DNA of 10,119 nt from Candidatus Omnitrophota bacterium (GTDB lineage Bacteria; Omnitrophota; Gorgyraeia; Tantalellales; Tantalellaceae): the NCBI GenBank assembly GCA_023142805.1, contig JAGLIU010000032.1:1-10119 (forward strand), in the 5' to 3' direction. The position numbers were made by a program, and so were the translations under genes. This document shows, one piece after another, positions 6,310 through 10,119 of this stretch. Position 1 is the first letter of the stretch; every line of letters starts with the position of its first letter. Under the pieces are notes generated by a model, which saw only the letters and a list, made by a program, of their open reading frames with translations, made no database searches and had not been told where the DNA came from.

Positions 6310-6555
6310 ACGCCTCTCGAACTCTCTGCCACCCTGACTCTTTGACTCTTTATACCTCTCTAACTTTCGGCCCTTTAATCCTTTAGCCCCTAGCCTTTAG
6401 CCCTTAGCCTCTATCTCTCTGACTCTTTGCCACCCTGATTCTCTGACTCTTTGACTCTTTGTGACTCTTTGACTCCCTGCTTCTATACCTCTCTAACTCT
6501 CGGCCCTTAATCCTCTAGCCCCTAGCCTTTAGCCCTTAGCCTCTACCCCTTTGCC
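6310..6555. repeat. degenerate short tandem repeat array 3, with an internal duplication
   Basis: This array has the same purine/pyrimidine bias and the same octamer and heptamer units as array 2. It holds two copies of the conserved block, at 6355-6413 and 6488-6555, spaced 133 bases apart, with octamers of the GAGTCAAA type before each. The first copy differs from the array 2 copy (over 59 bases) by one inserted base and one substitution. The array begins at the last base of the U32 stop codon and runs to within about 35 bases of the transglutaminase-like start. Confidence 0.85.
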
Positions 6556-7772
6556 TATTCACCCTGTTCTTTCCACAAAAAAACTTTATCTTTCTTACGC
6601 GCTTCAAACGGCACCTTAACACCTACCTTATCACCTTTACGCGCGATATCAACCGAATTATGCTCCATCTGCATTTCAGTAATATTCGCGAAATTCGCCG
6701 GGGTCTTTTTGCCCGTCACAAGTATCTTCTGACCTTTTTCCAATGCTCCGCTTTTTATTGATATCTCGGCAACACCGATCTTTTTATAAAATTTTATCAC
6801 TTCTCCGATATATGTTTTTTCATACTCTCTCTGATTGCGGCCCACTTCACCATCCGGACGATTAAAATAAAAACCGGACGTAAACCCTCTATTAAAAACT
6901 TTTTTCAAATCATTTTTAAGTCTTTTTTTCAAGTCTTCATCTAAATTCCCTTCAAAAAACGCGTCCATCGCGGTTTTATAGGATGCCGTCACTACCTTCA
7001 CATACTCCGGAGGCCTCATCCTTCCCTCGATCTTTACCGCATCTACCCCGGCGGTTATAAATTCCTCAATGAAATCTATCGCGCAGAGATCTTTAGCACT
7101 CAAGATATAATCTTCCCCAAGAACATAAGAACATTCCCCGTCTTTATCCACAATATCAAATTCACGCCGGCAAGGCTGAATACATTCGCCCCTGTTCGCG
7201 GATTTCTTGAATGTGTCCTGGGACAAAAGACATCGCCCCGATATACTTAAACACATAGCCCCGTGAACAAAAGTTTCAATTCCGCAATTTATTTTCTCTT
7301 CTTTCGCGCGTTCCTTTATATTTGTAATATCCTCCAATGAACATTCTCTCGCCAGTACGGCTCTCTTTGCCCCCAACGAATTGTAAAACTTTAATGCCTC
7401 GAAGTTCGAAACACTCGCCTGTGTAGAAATATGAATGTTTAATCCCCGTTCTTTAGCTAAGCTCAATACCGCCATATCCCATAAAACGATCGCGTCAATT
7501 TCCGCGGCCGCGGCCGAGTCTAATATTCTTTTGACCATATCCAACTCGTTATTGTAAACTATCACGTTTAAAGCAAGATATCCTTTAAGTCCTTTTTCGC
7601 GCAAAAGATCCGTAATCTTTTTAAGCTCAAGAATATCAAAATTACCGGCACTGCGACGCATATTGAAACCTTTCACGCCGAAATAAACCGCGTCGGCACC
7701 GGACGCGACAGCACTCTGCAATGAATTCCAGTCGCCTGAAGGCGCTACTAGTTCTGGTCTTTGATTGATCAT
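6555..7772 (-). CDS. U32 family peptidase-like protein (TrhP/RlhA-type RNA hydroxylation family)
   Basis: The 405-residue product opens with PELVAPSGDW and GADAVYFGV-FNMRRSAGNF, typical of the U32 TIM-barrel domain. The U32 signature is at 166-174 (ETFVHGAMC), followed by SISGRCLLS and SANRGECIQPCR. Cys174, 181, 197 and 201 or 230 are candidates for the iron-sulfur site known in this family. A small C-terminal beta domain (about 320-400, YIGEVIKFY onward) follows. Although named peptidases, characterised members TrhP and RlhA are needed for prephenate-dependent hydroxylation of tRNA or 23S rRNA, so RNA modification is the likelier role; which RNA I cannot say. The ATG overlaps the stop of the DUF6941 gene by four bases and has no good ribosome site of its own, so it is probably translated by coupling. 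Confidence 0.9.
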   Translation of the reverse strand: MINQRPELVAPSGDWNSLQSAVASGADAVYFGVKGFNMRRSAGNFDILELKKITDLLREKGLKGYLALNVIVYNNELDMVKRILDSAAAAEIDAIVLWDMAVLSLAKERGLNIHISTQASVSNFEALKFYNSLGAKRAVLARECSLEDITNIKERAKEEKINCGIETFVHGAMCLSISGRCLLSQDTFKKSANRGECIQPCRREFDIVDKDGECSYVLGEDYILSAKDLCAIDFIEEFITAGVDAVKIEGRMRPPEYVKVVTASYKTAMDAFFEGNLDEDLKKRLKNDLKKVFNRGFTSGFYFNRPDGEVGRNQREYEKTYIGEVIKFYKKIGVAEISIKSGALEKGQKILVTGKKTPANFANITEMQMEHNSVDIARKGDKVGVKVPFEARKKDKVFLWKEQGE

Positions 7773-8197
7773 CTTTCGGGATGGTTCGGTTTAACAGGTT
7801 TTGCTTCATGCGCGATAAAAGTTTTCTGTCCGAAAACTTCGTCATTCGCGAATATGCGAAATTCGTATTTCCCCGGATGAGTAAATCTGATACCTACCAG
7901 ATTAAAAACAAGATCGTGGGTCTCAAGAGGATTGTTCACATTAACCTCCTTGGGTATCTCGCTTTTTCCTACAGAGGTATTATTTTCCAGATCCGTCAGT
8001 TCAAGCCTGAATTTGTACCGTCCATTCGCGTCGGTAAATTTTATATATACCGATAAAAAATGATGTACACATGGAAACTTAAACGCGTTTATGTTACCAA
8101 AAATACCTATAAGGCTTTTTTTATTAGTACCCGCTTCAGTAATAACCTTATCACAAACAAGCATCGCGTTAACTATAGGTTTAGATCCTTTTTTCAT
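7769..8197 (-). CDS. DUF6941-like protein of unknown function
   Basis: The 142-residue product has the pattern I associate with DUF6941: NAMLVCDKVITEAGT near the N-terminus, KKSLIGIFGNI, FPCVHHFLSVYI, RYKFRLELTDLE, and HPGKYEFRIFAND near the end. It has no signal peptide or membrane segment and looks like a compact all-beta cytoplasmic protein. The family's function is not known to me. I chose the ATG at 8195-8197 because GGAG lies six bases before it; the frame is open to a TTG at 8218 that has no site. The stop overlaps the U32 start by four bases, so the two are made together and may act together. Confidence 0.8.
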   Translation of the reverse strand: MKKGSKPIVNAMLVCDKVITEAGTNKKSLIGIFGNINAFKFPCVHHFLSVYIKFTDANGRYKFRLELTDLENNTSVGKSEIPKEVNVNNPLETHDLVFNLVGIRFTHPGKYEFRIFANDEVFGQKTFIAHEAKPVKPNHPER

Positions 8198-8478
8198 TTC
8201 TTTCTCCGTTTGTATCAAAACGTATTTTTTCGTTTTAACAGTTTTATTAAGAACAGCTTCGACAGGTCCGCAACAAGAACTTTTAATTTTTCTTGATACA
8301 ACCCGGAATTTTTTTCTCCGACAGTTAAAAAAAACTACACCCCGAAAACAATGGTTTTTATCGCGTCGCGCTACGTTTTTTTAAACCACCATACCCGGAT
8401 CAGATCCAATGATCAAGATCTGTACCCTTTTTAAAACCGCCGGAGAAAAACTTATTGACCTTTTACACCCATTATCAA
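8198..8478. other. intergenic region with clustered GATC sites
   Basis: No open frame of quality crosses these 281 bases. The region is rich in runs of A and T. Four GATC sites fall at 8398, 8403, 8411 and 8417, and six bases at either end of 8401-8422 form an inverted repeat (CAGATC and GATCTG). A second inverted repeat, CAAGAA and TTCTTG, lies in the 8270s to 8290s, and AAAACG/CGTTTT lies at about 8218-8237 just before the ribosome site of the DUF6941 gene. I found no intrinsic terminator for the upstream lipoprotein gene. Confidence 0.4.
8388..8416 (-). promoter_or_regulatory. weak promoter candidate for the DUF6941-U32 pair
   Basis: On the minus strand TTGATC (8416-8411) and TATGGT (8393-8388) are separated by 17 bases; each matches four of six consensus bases. 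The -35 box includes one of the clustered GATC sites, so methylation or a repressor bound to the GATC inverted repeat could affect it. It would leave a leader of about 185 bases, which makes the candidate less convincing than the other two promoters. Confidence 0.25.
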
Positions 8479-8841
8479 TTAAACCGCGGCTTCACTTTTT
8501 ACTGTTTCCGCGGATTTTTTTTCTTCCAGAAGTTTTGTTTTTTCAGCGACTAATTTTTTATTAACTTTTGATATTTTCTGATTTTCTTTTTTCAACACAA
8601 CTTTTTCCGCTGAAAGCTTCTTTATTTCACCCTTCAGCTTCTTTACTGTACTATTAAGCGTTACATTGTCTGTCTGCACCTTTTTAACTTGTTCATTAAA
8701 TCCGATCATCTCTTCCTGAACCTTAGCGTATTTTTCTTCTAAAAGTTCATGCTCATCTTTAGGAATACCACATCCTGAGACCATTAACCCCGCCAAAGCC
8801 AGGACAACGACAACCTGCCCAACATATTTGATCTTTTCCAT
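8479..8841 (-). CDS. small coiled-coil lipoprotein
   Basis: The 120-residue product has a signal peptide with a hydrophobic core at about 8-20 and a lipobox VSGC ending at Cys24, so it is probably acylated and anchored to a membrane. Gly25 follows the Cys, with no Asp at +2 to suggest inner-membrane retention by the E. coli rule. Residues 28-110 are almost all charged and helical with a heptad-like pattern (LEEKYAKVQEEM onward), giving one long coiled coil, and the end is Ala- and Glu-rich. I chose the ATG at 8839-8841, which has GGGGAGGT four bases upstream; the frame continues to a TTG at 8877, but that lacks a site and would spoil the signal peptide. It is 32 bases after the glycosidase gene. 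The role could be an envelope spacer or tether in the manner of Lpp; that is inference. Confidence 0.82.
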   Translation of the reverse strand: MEKIKYVGQVVVVLALAGLMVSGCGIPKDEHELLEEKYAKVQEEMIGFNEQVKKVQTDNVTLNSTVKKLKGEIKKLSAEKVVLKKENQKISKVNKKLVAEKTKLLEEKKSAETVKSEAAV

Positions 8842-8873
8842 TTTACCTCCCCTTTGTTCTCTTTCCAAAAATT

Positions 8874-10119
8874 TCAACGATCAGTTTTTTGCTCCGCTCT
8901 TTTCTCTAAAAGATCCGTTACAAGCCGAACCTTACTTATATATTTATGAGGATCCGGTTTCATATACCATTTATAAAGCAGTTTCGCGGCAGGCTTATCA
9001 TATGGCGTATATCCCCTATGAAATTTTCCACTGATAAGCACATTGGTTCTCCACGCCCACCAATACATACCATAGAACCATTCCTTGTCCCAAAACGTTT
9101 CAAGCACAGCCTTGTAACAATTGTATTGTTGTTTTATATCAACTTTACCTCCCGAAATAAAATTCCAGGGTTCTTTTGCCGCCCCCTCGATACTTTTATA
9201 TCCTACTTCGGAAAAAACTACAGGCTTACCATGGATTTTTTGCCAGGCTTCTATCTCTACGGCCCACTTTTCACAATTTTTCTTTATCTCTCCATAAGAG
9301 GGTTTATCATCATCCGCCAAAGGAAAATAGGCGGAAATTCCCGCATAATCAAGATATTCCCAAAACCTTACTTCTTTATATTCTTCGAACCAATTCGCGG
9401 TATATATAAGTCGTCCTGAGAAAACCTTTCGAACATCCTTTATGAGTTCTACCCATTTATCAGGTCTCTTAGATGTCGTAAAATAAAGTTCAGTACCGAC
9501 ATTAAAAATATCCATATCGTTCTTCTCTGCCACTTCCGCGTATTTCAAAATAAAATTCCTATAACTGGCAAACCACGCGTCCCATTCTTCGTTCGTGTGA
9601 AATGATATATCACTACGCCACACACCTCCCTCTTTGTTTAAAAGATCAACCAGAGGCGTAAACATTATATGCAAACCCAATCTTCTGGCTCTTTTAAACA
9701 TAAACTCCAATGCCTCTTCGTTTGGAGTTTTATCAGGATGAGGAATGATCTCAGTAGAATCAACGCCCTCCTGATACCACGTAGTTACTATATTTACCCA
9801 GGAAGCATTAGTTTCTTTCTCCATCCGGGGGAAAGACATTTGCGATTCAATCTTTTTATATCCCATCGGCTGCCATGAAACATAAGTCATACCTTTCTGC
9901 CATACCGGATATGGATCAAGTTCCCCTGTCTTGATATAATCTACTATCCCGACAGACATTAATTGTTTTGATGACTTTTTTGCCCACTCGTTCCATTTTA
10001 AATATTCGGATTCATCAACATTCCCATAATTGTATTCAACACCTCCGTCCGATACAACATTTAAAGTTTTTCCTTCACGCGTAATAAACGGCTCGTTAGC
10101 ATACATACCCTCACTCTTC
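8874..10119 (-). CDS. GH113-like TIM-barrel glycoside hydrolase, probably partial at the 5' end
   Basis: About 415 residues are visible. From the ATG at 10106, residues 70-385 look like a GH113-type (beta-mannanase-like) barrel: GMTYVSWQP for the first strand, GLHIMFTPLVDL, WDAWFASYRNFILKYAE, NVGTELYFT with the likely acid-base Glu206, YAGISAYFPLA, PVVFSEVGYKS with the likely nucleophile Glu300, and YGMYWWAW near the end. The substrate cannot be read from this. The frame stays open through the window edge, the ATG has no good ribosome site, and the first 70 residues look like part of a longer protein without any signal peptide. I therefore treat it as cut at its N-terminus. It sits upstream of a lipoprotein gene, with which it is probably co-transcribed. 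Confidence 0.75.
   Translation of the reverse strand, partial: KSEGMYANEPFITREGKTLNVVSDGGVEYNYGNVDESEYLKWNEWAKKSSKQLMSVGIVDYIKTGELDPYPVWQKGMTYVSWQPMGYKKIESQMSFPRMEKETNASWVNIVTTWYQEGVDSTEIIPHPDKTPNEEALEFMFKRARRLGLHIMFTPLVDLLNKEGGVWRSDISFHTNEEWDAWFASYRNFILKYAEVAEKNDMDIFNVGTELYFTTSKRPDKWVELIKDVRKVFSGRLIYTANWFEEYKEVRFWEYLDYAGISAYFPLADDDKPSYGEIKKNCEKWAVEIEAWQKIHGKPVVFSEVGYKSIEGAAKEPWNFISGGKVDIKQQYNCYKAVLETFWDKEWFYGMYWWAWRTNVLISGKFHRGYTPYDKPAAKLLYKWYMKPDPHKYISKVRLVTDLLEKRAEQKTDR

Noticed and set aside
5437..6555. CRISPR array
   Set aside because: Repeat units are 7-8 bases and contiguous, with no constant-length unique spacers, no palindromic repeat and no cas genes nearby.
8352..8388. Intrinsic terminator for the lipoprotein gene
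   Set aside because: TGGTTT and AAACCA can pair, but the loop is about 25 bases and the stem is AT-rich with no proper GC-rich core next to a T run.

Overview
All recognisable genes in this window lie on the minus strand, so transcription runs from position 10119 towards 1. The genome is moderately AT-rich and clearly Gram-negative: it has lpxA for lipid A synthesis, an outer-membrane beta-barrel porin of the alginate-export type with a signal peptide and C-terminal Phe, and a lipoprotein with a lipobox. Together with a DUF3047 protein, a DUF4870/Tic20-like protein, a GH113-like TIM barrel and a U32 peptidase paired with a DUF6941 protein, this resembles what I know of Omnitrophota (OP3) and neighbouring uncultured phyla. 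That placement is inference; nothing here proves it.

Layout in the direction of transcription: (1) 10119-8479, a GH113-like glycosidase whose 5' end is probably outside the window, followed 32 bases later by a small coiled-coil lipoprotein. (2) 8478-8198, an intergenic region with a cluster of four GATC sites and a weak promoter candidate. (3) 8197-6555, a DUF6941 protein coupled by a 4-base ATGA overlap to a U32 peptidase-like protein of the TrhP/RlhA RNA-hydroxylation type. (4) 6555-6310, repeat array 3. (5) 6276-5653, a solitary transglutaminase-like protein. (6) 5672-5437, repeat array 2. (7) 5342-4692, a PHP-domain phosphoesterase-like protein. (8) 4656-2828, a strong sigma-70-like promoter, a roughly 260-base leader, a porin gene and a perfect intrinsic terminator. 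(9) 2790-2671, repeat array 1. (10) 2520 to the window edge, a good promoter driving a tight set: DUF4870/Tic20-like protein, DUF3047 protein, HAMP-only membrane protein, lpxA and the start of another gene. This last set looks like an envelope-related operon.

The most unusual content is non-coding. Three purine/pyrimidine-biased arrays of degenerate 7- and 8-base units occupy three of the longer gaps, all with the same strand bias. A 68-base block ends array 2 and array 3 with only three mismatches. It starts at the 3' end of one gene in each case, and in the transglutaminase gene it supplies the last codons and the stop. The blocks are direct repeats that bracket the transglutaminase gene, so that gene plus its array looks like a removable or inserted cassette. 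Other points of interest are a HAMP gene whose Shine-Dalgarno site points to an ATC rather than ATG codon, and an LpxA in which the residue matching E. coli His144 is Tyr. The porin leader also contains a cysteine-rich short frame interrupted at a run of six G.
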